From Eustoma russellianum (taxonomy: Eukaryota > Streptophyta > Magnoliopsida > Gentianales > Gentianaceae), in contig AP025047.1 of assembly GCA_036186865.1 (NCBI GenBank), positions 27,971,593 through 28,035,592 of the forward strand: a DNA stretch of 64,000 nucleotides. Direction: 5' to 3'. Below are positions 44,569 to 56,451 of this stretch, one piece after another. The translations under genes were made by a program, and so were the position numbers. The notes beneath the pieces are model-generated. The model saw only the letters and a list, made by a program, of their open reading frames with translations. It did no database searches and had not been told where the DNA came from. How positions within the stretch are numbered: the first letter of the stretch is position 1; each line of letters starts with the position of its first letter.

Positions 44569-45621
44569 TGTTAATAATTCAAGTCAGACAATGATTTCTG
44601 TACAAACCTGCCGAGCTCAGGGTAGGCTGGACCGATCCGCTAAGTCAGGACAGTTCAGATAGCGTAATTGAGTTTGTGTTCTGAATAGTCAGCCGACCTA
44701 CCGACCTTTGCACAATAACACTTTAGAACAGTAGTTCTATGCTATCAGCATTACAGCCGAGCTGAACTCAAGTCAGTTTTATTAGACAGATCAGATTAGT
44801 TTAGTCAGTATTGTGTTTGCGTTTTGGGCTGATGACTGATCTATCGACCTCGGCACCTTAGCACAACCATAATAGTTGAGCTTTCAACCGCTTCAGTCGA
44901 GCTCAACATAAAACTAAACTCAACATGACAATGCTGCAGAACAACAAACATTCTCAGCCACACAGCAGAACTCAGCATAAAGCAGAGCTCAACACGGCAA
45001 CACTGTACAAAAAACAGTGCTGCCCTATCCCACGATCAGCTGGGCTCAGCATAAAGTAGAGCTCAGCTCAGCAATAACCTTCACAGCTCTACTGAACATA
45101 GATCCGAGGTGAGTCCATGACTCTATCCTTAAGACGCATTGCTCCAGTATAATCGTCTTCCAAGATACAACGGAAGTCAGTTCAGACGAGCAGCACTGTA
45201 GCGTATGAACTCTGCAAACCTGTTAGATGCCCTGAACTTCTTGGACTTGATGCGAATTATAGAAGAATAGATGAGAAGAGCACGTGTATGCAGAGGAGGG
45301 GAGGGGGAGAAAATCAGATTCTGAGTGAGTTACCAGAAAGGTCAGCTAGGCTACTATTTATAGGGAATAAATCGATTAGGGTGGTTAATTGACAGTTTAA
45401 CCACAGTCGTCAGATCAGATTGCCACCGTTAGGTCAGATAACCGGTTTTCAAATTTGAATTACGGTTAAGTAACCGAATTTATTGAATTACGGTTAAGTA
45501 AATAGTTTTCAAATTTGAATTGCGGTTAGGTAACCACTTTTAAAATTTCAATTACGGTTAAGCAACCGACTTTCAAATTATTTTATCCCTATTTTGAGCA
45601 ATAATTTTTCATCCACCCGGT
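44569..45621 (-). repeat. LTR related to copia A, minus orientation, lacking its first ~17 bp
   Basis: It is the reverse complement, with many substitutions, of 16676-17706. A minus-strand TATA (CCTATAAATAGTAG, about 45352-45364) matches the 16933 region of the plus copy. The LTR end on this strand is GAATTATTAACA. The region right of 45621 does not match the LTR start. Confidence 0.75.
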
Positions 45622-46353
45622 ATCGTAATTGTGTGATTCCAAAACCTAAAATCATCTACTTGTTATGTAGATAATCAAGAGTTTATTTGTTTTCACTTGT
45701 CATTAATGAAAACTAATTATAACTCAGCTCAAATTACATTGCTAACCATAGTTTGCAACTTGATCCATTTCAATTTATTTTTAATTTCTCCTACAAATGA
45801 GTGGGTTTCAACTCACTTAGTAAAGAAAGAATTCATAAATAATTCCGTAACAAGGTTAATTACCCCAAATGACGTGTGCCAAGATATTTTTTGAGGCTTT
45901 CACATAATACTGTATGCTATCTCTTGGAAACCCTTTGATAATAATGATTTAACTACACATGTACCTTTTTTTTTTTACTAGTATACTTATGTATAAAAAC
46001 CTTATCTTTCTTTGAACTTTCCTTCGAAATAACTTGAAATATTACTTTCTAACTTCATGGCATATGAGAAATCATATGGTTACATGTCATATTTTGTTTT
46101 AATCTTCATCATATAACAAAGTCATAATGATGCAGGTTATACTTCGTTGACCTAGACTTGGTCCGTCCTCGTGTATTACATATTCCAACTTTTTCATATA
46201 ACTAATTTGTTTGAGCAAGATGACATCAGCTTTGAATTTTTGTGTGATATTCACCTCTTCCTATTGCAATACAATGGAGGATTGCCTACTTCGAGGAGGA
46301 TTAGATTAGCTAAAAACGTTGGAGGCTTATGTCAGCTTGATGGGCTTGAAAAC
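45622..46353. other. Unassigned AT-rich DNA
   Basis: Short ORFs only, no recognisable domain, repeat or RNA gene. Confidence 0.4.
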
Positions 46354-46644
46354 TGTTACCGTCGTGAAAAAAAATAAATATAATAATAATAGGAGGATAA
46401 AGATAAAAGAAAAGAAAGGGGAAATTACCTAATCTAAAATATTCAGGATAACTACACTATCTTATCTCCATAAATTTTTCCATCAAAACACCAAAAATCT
46501 CTTCCCTAATCAAAATAAAATCCCCCAACCCTCATACCCTAAAAGCAATGCATACTTTAAAAAAAGAGAGGAGAACGGCTGTGAGGGAGAGGGATGAAAA
46601 GAGAGGAAAAAGAAAGAAAAAAAAAGGGAGAGAAGAAGAAGGGT

Positions 46645-47760
46645 AACACGGTCTCCAAATCCGAGTTTCAATCCGTCTAAATCGTTCGTTTTAGCGTCAA
46701 TCAGGTAGGTGCCTCTTTTCCCCTCAAATGGGTACGATCCATGCATGCTTTGATGATATATTTTATGTGATTCCTTGTTTTTATTTGTTTAAAATATAGA
46801 TTTGTATCTGTTTATATTTGGAAAAGCATGATGTAATTGTTTATTGCTGCTATGTACTTGTATGTGTATGAATTTGGTGGTAGGATTGTATTAGGGTGGG
46901 AATACTCTTGAATCAACTCAAAAGATTAGGAATTTACATACTTAGGGAGGTTTAAAATTTCGTTTTTGCCTTAGAATAGATTCATATAGCGTGGAAATAG
47001 GAAAAAATTGAATCTGGCATGAAAAAGTCGACTGGGAAGGTGGCGCGTGGGCCACACGCGCCGCCAAAAGCGGCTGAGAGTGGGCGCCATGCGCAGGGCA
47101 TGCATAGCACGTGCCAACCAAAAAATGAAAAAAAAGAGAGAAGGGGCGGCGACGAACGGGCTGGCCTGCCAGCACCAGACGGGCCGGACCCTAAGAAGGC
47201 TAACGCGGTCTCCAAATCCGAGTTCCAATCCGTCTAAATTGTCATTTTAGCGTCAATCAGGTAGGTGCCTCTTCTCCCCTCAAACGGGTACGATCCATGC
47301 ATGTTTTAATGATATATTTTATGTGATTCCTTGTTTTTATTTGTTTAAAATATAGATTTGTATTTGTTTATATTTGGAAAAGCATGAGGTAATTGTTTAT
47401 TGCTGCTATGTACTTGTATGTATATGAATTTGGTGGTAGGATTGGATTAGGGTGGGAATACTCTTGAATCAACTCAAAAGATTAGGAATTTACATACTTA
47501 GGGAGGTTTAAAATTTTGTTTTGGCCTTAGAATAGATTCATATAGCCTGAAAATAGGAAAAAAATCGAATCTGGCATGAAAAAGTTGACTGGGAAGGTGG
47601 CGCGTAGGCCACACGCGCCGCCGGAAGCGGCTGAGAGTGGGCGCCACGCGCAGGGCGTGCATAGCACGCGCCAACCAAAAAAAGAGAGAAGGGGCGGCGG
47701 CGAACGGGCTGGCCTGCCAGCGCCAGACGGGCCGGACCCTAATGGGCCGACAGGCTGACG
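46645..47760 (+). repeat. Tandem duplication of ~557 bp inside the LTR
   Basis: AACACGGTCTCCAAATCCGA at 46645 recurs at 47202, and the following ~550 bp repeat with few changes. Both units carry a GC-rich hairpin GGCGCGTRGGCCACACGCGCC near 47041 and 47599. ORFs across it are low-complexity and not credible. Confidence 0.92.
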
Positions 47761-48289
47761 CGGCAGGGCCAGGCCCAATTATATTAAAAAATAAAAATAA
47801 AAGAGATGCGGGCGGCCGGCCAACGAGTTGGGCCGGATGGCCAGCAGGCCGGACCGAAGGCAGCCGACCCAATAACCTTAACAAAAAAGGGGGCGGCGAA
47901 TGCGGGCTGGGCTAGAGCAGCGAATGCGAGCCGGGCAGGGAAATGGTTATACCCGGCCCGCCAAAAAAGAAAAAGGAATTTCGAAAAAAAATTTGATTAA
48001 TAATTCTGTAAATTTAGAAAATAGTAAATAAAACATTTTAATCCAAGAAAAAAATACAATTAAATATCAGACTAAATAAATTCCAGAAAATATAAAAGGT
48101 TAAAACTAAATTATTTTCACTTAATTTCTGAGTTTTGATAAATGTAAGTAATTAAAAATAATTAGTAATAAATGGAATTAAATAAGGAAAATTAGTAAAA
48201 AATTCTAGAAAATTAATACAAGCTAAAGAAAAATAAGGGGGATGCTAAATAACAACTTTCCAATATTCGTAAAATTTATGAAACCAAGT

Positions 48290-48695
48290 GTTGAGTGCCG
48301 GAGATGGTGAGGATGGGCGCACGGGCCCTAGACGACTTTGTTGTTGAGTGTTGGAGTTGGTGAAGATGGGCGTAAGGGCCCAGGCGACTTTGTTATTGCA
48401 TTCATGGCACGTGCATTTGCATTTGCAGTGGGTTGAGATGTACGGGTCTCAGACGCTCGAGTAAAGTGGACCATGGTGTAAAGGCCGTAGATACTTGGTT
48501 ATGATGGATCATGGTGTACGGGCCATGAATACTTGGTTATGGTGGATCATGGTGTACGGGCACGGGCCATGGGCATCGGTTATGGTGGATCGTGATGTAC
48601 AGGCCATGGGCATCGGTTGGGGTAGATTGTGCTGTACGGGCCACGGGCATCCGTAAGGGTGGATTGTAGTGTACGGGCTACAGGCATCCAGTCAT
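48290..48695 (+). repeat. ~38-bp tandem repeats in the LTR
   Basis: Units of the type GGATCATGGTGTACGGGCCA + TGGGCATCGGTTATGGT, about six clear copies from 48470 plus degenerate ones upstream. The array lies about 650-1000 bp before the LTR end, the same relative place as arrays at 3281-3510 and 11300-11570. Confidence 0.88.
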
Positions 48696-49341
48696 TCCTA
48701 GGATCATGCATTGCATATTGGTCTAGGGGCATATTGCATGACATGATTCTTGTTGCGTGTGACACATTGATTGAGCATGCATGACGTACGTGCGCATTTT
48801 TATGTGGAGTGCTTTACTTACCGCATTTACTTTATCTTATGCATGTTATCTTATATTTATGTGCTATGTAGTTTTATCTTATATTTATGTGCTATGTGTT
48901 TATATAATATCTATGTGCTATGTGGCTATATCATTTCGGTATGTATGTTTTGTATTTGTTTGAGGCAGGCATCTACTGGGTGATTTCTGTCACTCACCCC
49001 TACTTCTCAGGTGAGCCGGATGAGGACTACGAGCGCATCTTCGTTGAAGACGGGAAGGACATAGTAGAGTGGGCTGGTTGATAGCTGCATCTAGGATACG
49101 ATGGGACTTTACAGCTGACTGTTCTTAGTTGTCTTTGGGGATTTTCACATACTTCTTTATTGTTTCATTGTCAGACTTTTTTATTCGAGTTTAATTTTAG
49201 TTATGCTTTACGTTTCTGCCAAAAAATTTCTACGTCATTTCTGACAAGTAAGAGATTGATTCGACGCTTTGTATTCTCCTTAGCGAGATACAGCGGGTGC
49301 ACTATTCCCAATGCTAGGGCTCGGGAGCGGAACGCTACAGG

Positions 49342-49354
49342 TGGTATTAGAGCC
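49342..49354 (+). other. Primer-binding site, initiator-Met type, one mismatch
   Basis: TGGTATTAGAGCC, differing from the usual TGGTATCAGAGCC by one base, lies three bases after the LTR end. Confidence 0.85.
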
Positions 49355-49615
49355 GAGGCTTCAGATCCACCTCGGAAACGCAGGATTAACTAGATCACTA
49401 GACGTAAGTTACGATCTTTTATATAATGACGATTTTACCCCTAATAAACAAAGTAGACTTAAGAGATAATTTTAGACCTAAGTTATGATCGGATTATGGG
49501 AGGTGTGTACCGATGGTGAGCTTTTCTTGTCTAATTATCGATTTATTTGCGTTCCACCTTTCAACTTATTATCGACAAATCTGTATTTGTTTCATGAACT
49601 CAAATTCCGGATACT

Positions 49616-50130
49616 GCCTCCACGATGCGAGCCGCTAGCTGGAAACGGAGGACATGATGGCGATGATCAGTAGGGTCAGGGGACCATTCCTCAGGTCCTT
49701 GCAGATACCCTGTCCATGCTGACTATATTGATGGCCCAGCTACAGATACAGATGGCTCACCTATAGCAGCAGCAGCAGCCACCACCAGCACCACCACCCT
49801 AGGGGGCTTCGATTTTTCTACCGGAAGATGCAGAACTGCCAGATACCTATGTTCAGGGGTACAACGCGACCAGATGAGCAGAGATCTGGCTCAAGAATGT
49901 GTATAAGCAGTTGAGGTTGATGCAGGTTCAAGATGACCTAAAGGTTGATGTGGTTGTACCATTCTTAGAGGGTGATATCGAGCAATGGTAGCAGTGTGTG
50001 GCATGCATGCTGACTCCACCGCCGACATGGACCCAGTTTAAGGAGGAGTACCAGAAGCACTCTATTCCAGAGAGTGCCCTACACCAGCACAAGCACCCCC
50101 TCCATCATCAAGTCAGATGCAATAGAAAGT
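49616..50130 (+). pseudogene. gag of the Tekay-like element
   Basis: The reading MLTILMAQLQIQMAHL, a stop, QQQQPPPAPPP, another stop, then DTYVQGYNATR, EIWLKNVYKQLRLMQVQDD and TWTQFKEEYQKHSIPES follows Ty3 chromovirus Gag. Stops occur about every 30 residues in the first half. The zinc knuckle is not visible. Confidence 0.75.
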
Positions 50131-50152
50131 AAAGGGGTGGACGAACGCTCGT

Positions 50153-50914
50153 GTGCATGTTATGACGGACACTGAGGTAGAGGAGGTCGGGGACGTAGTT
50201 ATAGGTGAGATGTTAATTAGCAAAGTCCCAGCCTACATCCTATTTGATAGTGGTGCCAGCCACTCATTCGTTTCCAGGAGATTCGCCAAGAACATGAGTA
50301 TTCTATCAGAACATCTTGAGATCCTTTATCGTGTTCAAGCCGCCAGCAACCAGATGTCTGTATCCCACTATCAGTACAAGAAATGTCACTTGGAGATTAA
50401 TGAGCTTGAGTTCTCTGCAACCCTGATCCTGATCCAGATGCAGGATTTCGACATCATTCTGGGCATGGATTTCATTGCAAGATATAGTGCTACCATCGAC
50501 TGCCGTCAGAGACAGGTCAGTATGCAGACACCGGATAAGCGAGAGACTATCTTCCAGGGACATGTCAAATTGAAAAAGTCATCCAGAGAAAAAAATCTAC
50601 ATGACTGCAGCACAGGCCTTTCGGGCATTAAAGAAAGGAGCCGGGGGTTTCCTTGTGTATATTCTAAATGCAGTGCTGAGACTCCATCGATTGAGGATAT
50701 TCCAGTGGTACGAATTTTTAAGGATGTCTTCCTTGCCGAGCTGTCAGGTTTACCACCGAGTAGGGAAGTAGAGTTCGAGATCGACCTTATACCCGAAGCT
50801 GAGCCGATCTCGAAGGCACCATACATGATGGCACCAACAGAGTTAAAAGAGCTTAAGGAGCAGTTGCAGGAGTTGCTGGACAGGAAGTTTATCAGGACTA
50901 GTGTTTCTTCCTGA
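50153..50914 (+). pseudogene. Protease and RT leader of the Tekay-like element
   Basis: The protease active site ILFDSGASHSFVSRRFA is at about 50250, followed by DIILGMDFIARYSATIDCRQ, and the linker DIPVVRIFKDVFLAELSGLP and KELKEQLQELLDRKFIRTS leading into RT. The open frame has 253 codons but starts without ATG (GTG at 50153), as expected for an internal part of a Gag-Pol polyprotein. A TGA at 50912 separates it from the RT frame. Confidence 0.85.
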
Positions 50915-50923
50915 GGAGCACCA

Positions 50924-52470
50924 GTGTTGTTCGTGAAAAAGAAGGACGACAGTACAAGGTTATGTATCGACTATCATGAGCTAAATAAGATCACGATAAA
51001 GAATAAATACCCACTACCGATGATCGACGATCCATTTGATCACCTGAAGGGTGCCAGAGTGTTCTCGGAGATTGACCTCCGATCAGGCTACCATCAGTTG
51101 AGGATTAAGGCTGAAAACATAGCAAAGACTGCGTTCCGCACTCGATATGGGCACTACGAGTTTCTTATGATGCCTTTTGGACTGATGAATGCACCTGCAG
51201 CCTTCGTGGATTGATAAACACAATATTTAGGAAGCAGTATGACCATTGTGTGGTAGTGTTCATCGATGACATCTTGGTGTATTCACCTGATGTAGACACG
51301 CATATTGAACACTGGCAGGAGGTATTGGACACTCTTAGGAAGAAAAAGCTTTATGCAAAGTTCAGCGGGTTCGAGTTCTGGTTAGAGAGTGTGACTTTCT
51401 TAGGCCGCGTGACTTCTGAGGAGTGCATTTCTGTTGACATAAAGAAAGATATAGAATGGCTCCGACCTACTAATGTCACTGAGGTACACAGTTTTCCTGG
51501 CCTTTTCGGTTATCATGGCAAATTCGTGGAGGGATTTTTGAGGATTGCAGCACCACTGAGTCGATTGACTCAGGAAAAAAAGAAGACTAAGTTTGTATGG
51601 ACCTCCGAGTGTGAGGTAAGCTTTGCAGAGTTGAAGCAGAGGTTGACGACCGCAACAGTATTGGCACAGCCCTCAGGCACTAAAGGGTTTGTCATCTACA
51701 GCGACGCCTCGAAGAATGGGCTAGGGTGCGTGTTAATGCAAAGATATAGGGTAGTGCATACGCTTCAAGGAAGTTGAAGCAATATGAACAAAATTCCCCG
51801 GCTCATGATCTGGAGCTGGCAGTGGTGATGTTTGCATTAAAGATTTGGCGCCATTATCTATACGGTGTAAAGTGCAAATTCTTCACAGATCATAAGAGCT
51901 TGAAGTATTTATTCACACAGAAAGAGTCAAATATGCGTCGGAGGAGATAGCTTGAGCTACTGAAAGATTATGACCTGACCATCAGTTATCATCCGGGGGA
52001 AGGTAAACCGAGTTGCAGATGCTTGAGTAGAAAGTCTAATCACGCCAGACGGACGCCACTGGAGAAAGAGATGACCAAATTTGATATTGACATTGTTGAT
52101 TCCACTGCTAATGTTTTGGCGGCCTTGGTTATTACACCATCTCTGATTGAGCGGATTAAGGAGGTGCAGAAGGAGGATGTGACGCTCAGAGATATCCGAG
52201 AGAGGATGTTGACCAGTCTGATTGAGGGTTTCCAGATTCATGACGATGGCAGTATCTGGAACCAAGGAAGGTTATGTGTGCCTGATGTTGAGGACCTGAG
52301 GAAGGAGATATTGAAAGAAGCGCACAATTCGAAATTGTCGATTCATCCAGGTGCTACGAAGATGTATAATGATCTAAAGAAACACTATGGGTGGAGTGAG
52401 ATGAAGAGACACATCGTTGAGTTCATTGAGAGATGCCTCTTTTGTCAGCAGGTTAAGGCAGAGCGTGTCA
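50924..52470 (+). pseudogene. RT, RNase H and N-terminal integrase of the Tekay-like element
   Basis: RT motifs: LCIDYHELNKITIKNKYPLP, EIDLRSGYHQLRI, MPFGLMNAPAAF and the catalytic VVFIDDILVYSPD (51250). A stop at 51212 and a frame change lie between them. RNase H follows with KGFVIYSDASKNGLGCVLMQ (51688), then frameshifts near 51750 and 52000 into the segment LRDIRERMLTSLIEGFQIHD. The integrase zinc region HNSKLSIHPGATKMYNDLKK and FIERCLFCQQVKAER ends at about 52465. The catalytic integrase core and chromodomain are absent. Confidence 0.87.
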
Positions 52471-54000
52471 TATGTTTCCGGCATGTGAATTATTTGTGCT
52501 TTTAGCATTTGAACTATTCGTGTTTCTGACGTGTGAATTACACATGCTTTTGGCGTGTGAATTACACATGCTTATGGTATTTCAACTATCAATACTGCAG
52601 GCATGCCATCTATGCATACTCTGAGTATGTCATGCTTCAGGCATGTCTATTAATCATGCTTCAGGCATGTCAATATTTCAATCAATTGTTTATGCTTCAG
52701 GTATATCTAATTATTCATGTTTCGAGTGTGTCAACAATTCATGCTTTGAACATGTCAAATGATTTATGTTTCAGGCATGATAAAACAATTCATGTTTCGG
52801 GCATGATGACAATTAATTGTAAGCATACACACTGCACTAGACGAGTGCACATCATGTTAATCTATTAAGATAATGCTGCTCAATCTACGTGTTACACTGA
52901 ATTAAAAGTATGTGAAGTTCACCAAAATGCGTTTGTTACCATACTATGCAAGTTAAAAAAAAACAGCAGACGCAATTATTACCCTCAACATACCAAAGCA
53001 ACAGTTCATGCATTTATTCATAGTTGTAACCATTTAAAGAAAACACCAATACACGAAAATTCATGTAACTAAATATCCAGTACTATCATATACCCCGACA
53101 TGTAAAAATACTGCAATAACCATACAAAATAAACTACTACATGTCAATATGTTTATTTATCCTCATTTAATTGTAAGCATGCACACTGCACTAGATGAGT
53201 GCATGAATATCAGTTTGCAACATCCACCAAACGTGCAATCAGTAAAGCCTATTTTTGTTACGTAATATATTACTACAAGTCATACAAAATGCTGCATAGC
53301 AAATACAGTGTTCATTGCCAAATAATCAAAATCGCGTATTACCCTCCAAATGAAGCTTATATATAATCATACATCTACGTATTGACAAGCTGAAAGCTCC
53401 CTCAATCCATGCTTCGGACATGATAAAACGATTCATGCTTCAGGCATGATAACAATTAATGGTTTAGACATGTTAACAATTCATGCTTCGGAAATGTCGC
53501 TTATTTAGTCATGTCATGCTTTGAGCATGATAATTATTCATATTTCGTCATGTTAACTATTTATGCTTCGGACATGTTGATACGCATGTTTTGGACATGT
53601 CAAATTACACATGCTTCAGGCATGCTTTGGTAGTACATACACAACGATCGCAATCAATCGGGCAAAGGAAAGAGCAATCATAATCATGAAAATCCAAAAT
53701 GTATCCGACTTTCAGCTGATGACGTGACATCTAAGATAGAACTGGATTCAATTTAGCCTCAGCTTCGCTACGCCTAGGTTCCATCATCCACGGCCGGATC
53801 ACCGCAGGAAGGACAGATGCAGTCGACAATTGTGTATCGGCGTATTAACAATTAATGCTTCAGGCATGTTAACAATTCATTCTTCTGGCATGATAAAACA
53901 ATTCATGCTTCGGGCATGATAACAATTCATGCTTCCGGCATGTTGGTTGTTTAGTCATGTCATACTGATTCATACTTCAGGTATGTTAAATATAAATAGT
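52471..54000. repeat. CATGC..GCATG dispersed minisatellite
   Basis: Roughly two dozen copies of CATGCTTCRGGCATG-like words, often followed by ATAACAATT or TCAATTATT, cluster at 52471-52830, 53400-53640 and 53850-53990. CATGC and GCATG can pair around a 5-base loop. A separate ~35-bp direct repeat (TAATTGTAAGCATACACACT...) occurs at 52816 and 53169. The stretches between (52870-53390, 53640-53840) show no coding similarity. Confidence 0.75.
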
Positions 54001-54255
54001 GACATTGAGATACAAAGAGGGGCAGTTCACTTGTGTCATCTAGCATTCAGAGAGACACGGCCAAAACGGATAACCATGATTGATAAGTACTTTTTGGCAA
54101 CACATAGATGTGGCCACAATTAGAGGAAACCTCCCATGCCTACCAAATAAGTAAAACCAAAAAGCATCAAGTTATACTTACAGATCCAAAAAGCGGCGAT
54201 CTCCGGCAACATTTACACGGACCGTCGGCTAGATGTATATATCGTGCTGATAACG

Positions 54256-54548
54256 TGTTATAAATTCAAGGAAGAATATAATAGAGAAGAGGAAAAAAAG
54301 AAACTCGAGAACTTTGTATCTCAATGTGTATCTTTCATATATGATATGTGGTCTTATTTATAGGACTCACGGAGTGAAGATAAACTTGGACAAATCCTTT
54401 GGAGATCTATATCTAATCTGATATACATGGTATACAAAAGATATAATACTTTGGATATCCATATCTAATATAATGTCCATCTCTACAATGTATATCAACA
54501 TCATGTTTATCCTTGAGATTCCAAAATATCCATAACATTTTCCTTCCA
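54256..54548 (-). repeat. Short copia-type LTR, minus orientation (~293 bp)
   Basis: On the minus strand it runs from TGGAAGGAAAATG to GAATTTATAACA and is followed by CGTTATCAGCACG, a junction typical of a copia group. A CCTATAAATAAG TATA box is included (complement near 54352-54363). The CATGC-repeat region to the left would be its non-coding interior, as in a non-autonomous element. The other LTR was not found. Confidence 0.5.
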
Positions 54549-55104
54549 TTGTTCAATAATCAGTAAAAATCACTAAAACAGTAATAATTAGAGTATAATA
54601 AAATTATCCTTTACCTTTCTCTTTAGAATTAACTTTTACGGATATTACGATAGAAGTAACCATCATTCTTCGAATGGATTAGCGTCAATACTTAAAGTAA
54701 GATAGTGCCAAAGAAATCGTATACGTCTCTGTGTATATTGGTTGAAAATTTTAGAACATATGATATTATGACATATAAAACATTCCAAATATGCATAAAC
54801 TAAATGGTAATGGATTTGATACATTTATTTCTACCCCGATTAACCTTCTGTCATTGCAGTTAATAAAGTCTTTATTGTTATGACTCATTTATCTTTGTAT
54901 GCAACTGATATCCTTAATCTTTATTTTAGGAGCATCACATTGTTGTTTTCGTACTTAAGCTTTAATATCAATAGCAAAAAATGAAAATTTAACTTACTTA
55001 TGACTCCAGGTGTCTGTGTGGGGTTTTTTTTTAATCTCTCGATTTTTTTTATACATGAAATATTACATGCCACCATATGATGAACTACATGTTATACAAT
55101 TAAT
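54549..55104. other. Unassigned AT-rich DNA
   Basis: No ORF, repeat or RNA gene recognised. Confidence 0.4.
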
Positions 55105-55225
55105 ACAATAACAACATTACCCCATTGTCTTAGAGGCTTCCGCCTATGCCGGGGTATGGGGGGACGGATATACGCAACCATACTCATATGTTAGAAACAC
55201 AAAGAGGTTATTTCCTGAAGATCCA
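55105..55225 (+). repeat. Au-like SINE remnant
   Basis: The run ACCCCATTGTCTTAGAGGCT, CCGCCTATGCCGGGGTATGG and GGACGGATATACGCAACCAT follows the conserved body of the plant Au SINE family. AAGAGGTTATTTCC further on matches its 3' part. Pol III transcribes active copies; this one is diverged. Confidence 0.6.
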
Positions 55226-55684
55226 CAATGAAAATTGCGTCAAGCTGTGTCGATCAACTGTTACTTCACATTATAAGAAGCATCTAATTTAGTGAGTCAT
55301 TTTGGTTTATTCCATCATATTCCAAATTCAAAGAAGAATGTGTCCTTAACTCCATTGAAAATGGAAATACATGTTATATAATTAATGAATGTATTAAATA
55401 AACCACATGCTATGCGATGCATGGAAAAAAAATCACCATTCGACACCACTGGACAAAACCACCATTGGAAGATGGGAAAAAACCATTATGGAAGTGGAAG
55501 AAGAAACCACGTTAAAAATAGGAGAAACATTTAACTTTCAAGAATTTCAATCCACGACTCCTCGCATTGGGATCTCAGCTCTAGCTCATTAAAACTCAAA
55601 AACTCTTGTCTTAGGGTCTCAACTTTAGCCATTTGAGCTAGGTTTTATTGGTGAATCCCTCGAGTTTTTAGTTTATGAATTATC
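55226..55684. other. Unassigned DNA left of copia C
   Basis: A possible degenerate fragment only; no recognisable coding frame or repeat. Confidence 0.35.
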
Positions 55685-56300
55685 TGTTATAATAGTTTGT
55701 AAAGGCAATAGGATGAAGAATGAAGAATGAAGATGAATTGGTGTTAGAATAAACAAGAATAGCTTGACTCATGACTTGAATCGATCCATGTATCAAATGG
55801 ATGAATCCAAGTGGCTTGAAAATGAAGTTGAATATTCTGTCGGGCATAGATCGATCACATCGATCGATCGATGTACCCTGTGTGCAGAGTTGAAACTTTC
55901 TGTCCAACATATATCGATCACATAGATCGATCGAAGTGACTTTGATCGATCGATATGACAGATCGATGTTGGTTAGAATGAAATAGGTGCTTACTATGAG
56001 ACATGGATCGATGACATCGATCGATCGATGTCACAGCAGAAGCGACTTTTCATGTAAAATAACTTATGCACCAAGGGACATACCCTATCACCATGCAACT
56101 GCAAGAAACGTGTGAATGGAGTTTGAGAACCTATAAATAGGCTATTACAACCCATTTTTCAAGACATCTTGCAACGTATTTCATACTAGCATCCTACATT
56201 CTTCTTTCTACTCAATTTCACTCTTGTTCTTGAAAGTTCATTGAATCTCTATTCTTTTGCTGAGAATAAGAGATTGTTGGCTGTTGTATCCTAGGAGGAA
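55685..56300 (+). repeat. 5' LTR of copia C (right end approximate)
   Basis: It matches 60935-61288 over its first ~350 bp, including GATC/CGAT palindromic arrays (55845-56030, for example CATCGATCGATCGATG). A TATA box CTATAAATAG lies at 56131-56140. The right end cannot be set because the 3' copy is truncated and no clear PBS is seen. Confidence 0.7.
56132..56139 (+). promoter_or_regulatory. Predicted TATA box of copia C
   Basis: TATAAATA in the context ACCTATAAATAGGC, well placed in the LTR about 320 bp before gag. Confidence 0.65.
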
Positions 56301-56451
56301 ATTTGTTTACAACCCTGCAGCAACTAATGGGGGCAAATATTCCTTACGGAAAGTGGTATACACGCCTCAAGCCAATTTCCTTTCCGTTCATTCTCTCTTG
56401 TTTGTTGATCTTGATTCCTTATTTCATAACAATCGTAAGAAATATTTTGAG

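Larger units (their letters stand above)
46354..49339 (+). repeat. 5' LTR of the Tekay-like element (~2.99 kb; left end tentative)
   Basis: The right end is certain (GGAACGCTACA followed by the PBS). The left end is set at TGTTACCGTCGTGAAAAAAA by the TG rule and by resemblance to chromovirus LTR starts. It contains a 557-bp tandem duplication, a GC-rich block (47000-47960) and ~38-bp repeats. No second LTR exists in the window to check it. Confidence 0.55.
46354..52470 (+). mobile_element. Tekay-like Ty3 element, 3'-truncated in integrase
   Basis: It comprises a long 5' LTR, an initiator-Met-type PBS at 49342, decayed gag, protease, RT, RNase H and the first part of integrase. At about 52470 the integrase frame ends and a CATGC-type minisatellite begins. 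The LTR end and PBS layout match those of the LARD-like element, so both belong to the same broad lineage. Confidence 0.8.

Noticed and set aside
47019..47915. Several overlapping ORFs of 60-128 residues in the GC-rich LTR block
   Set aside because: GC-rich DNA has few stops; the products are low complexity, occur on both strands and recur in the 557-bp duplication.
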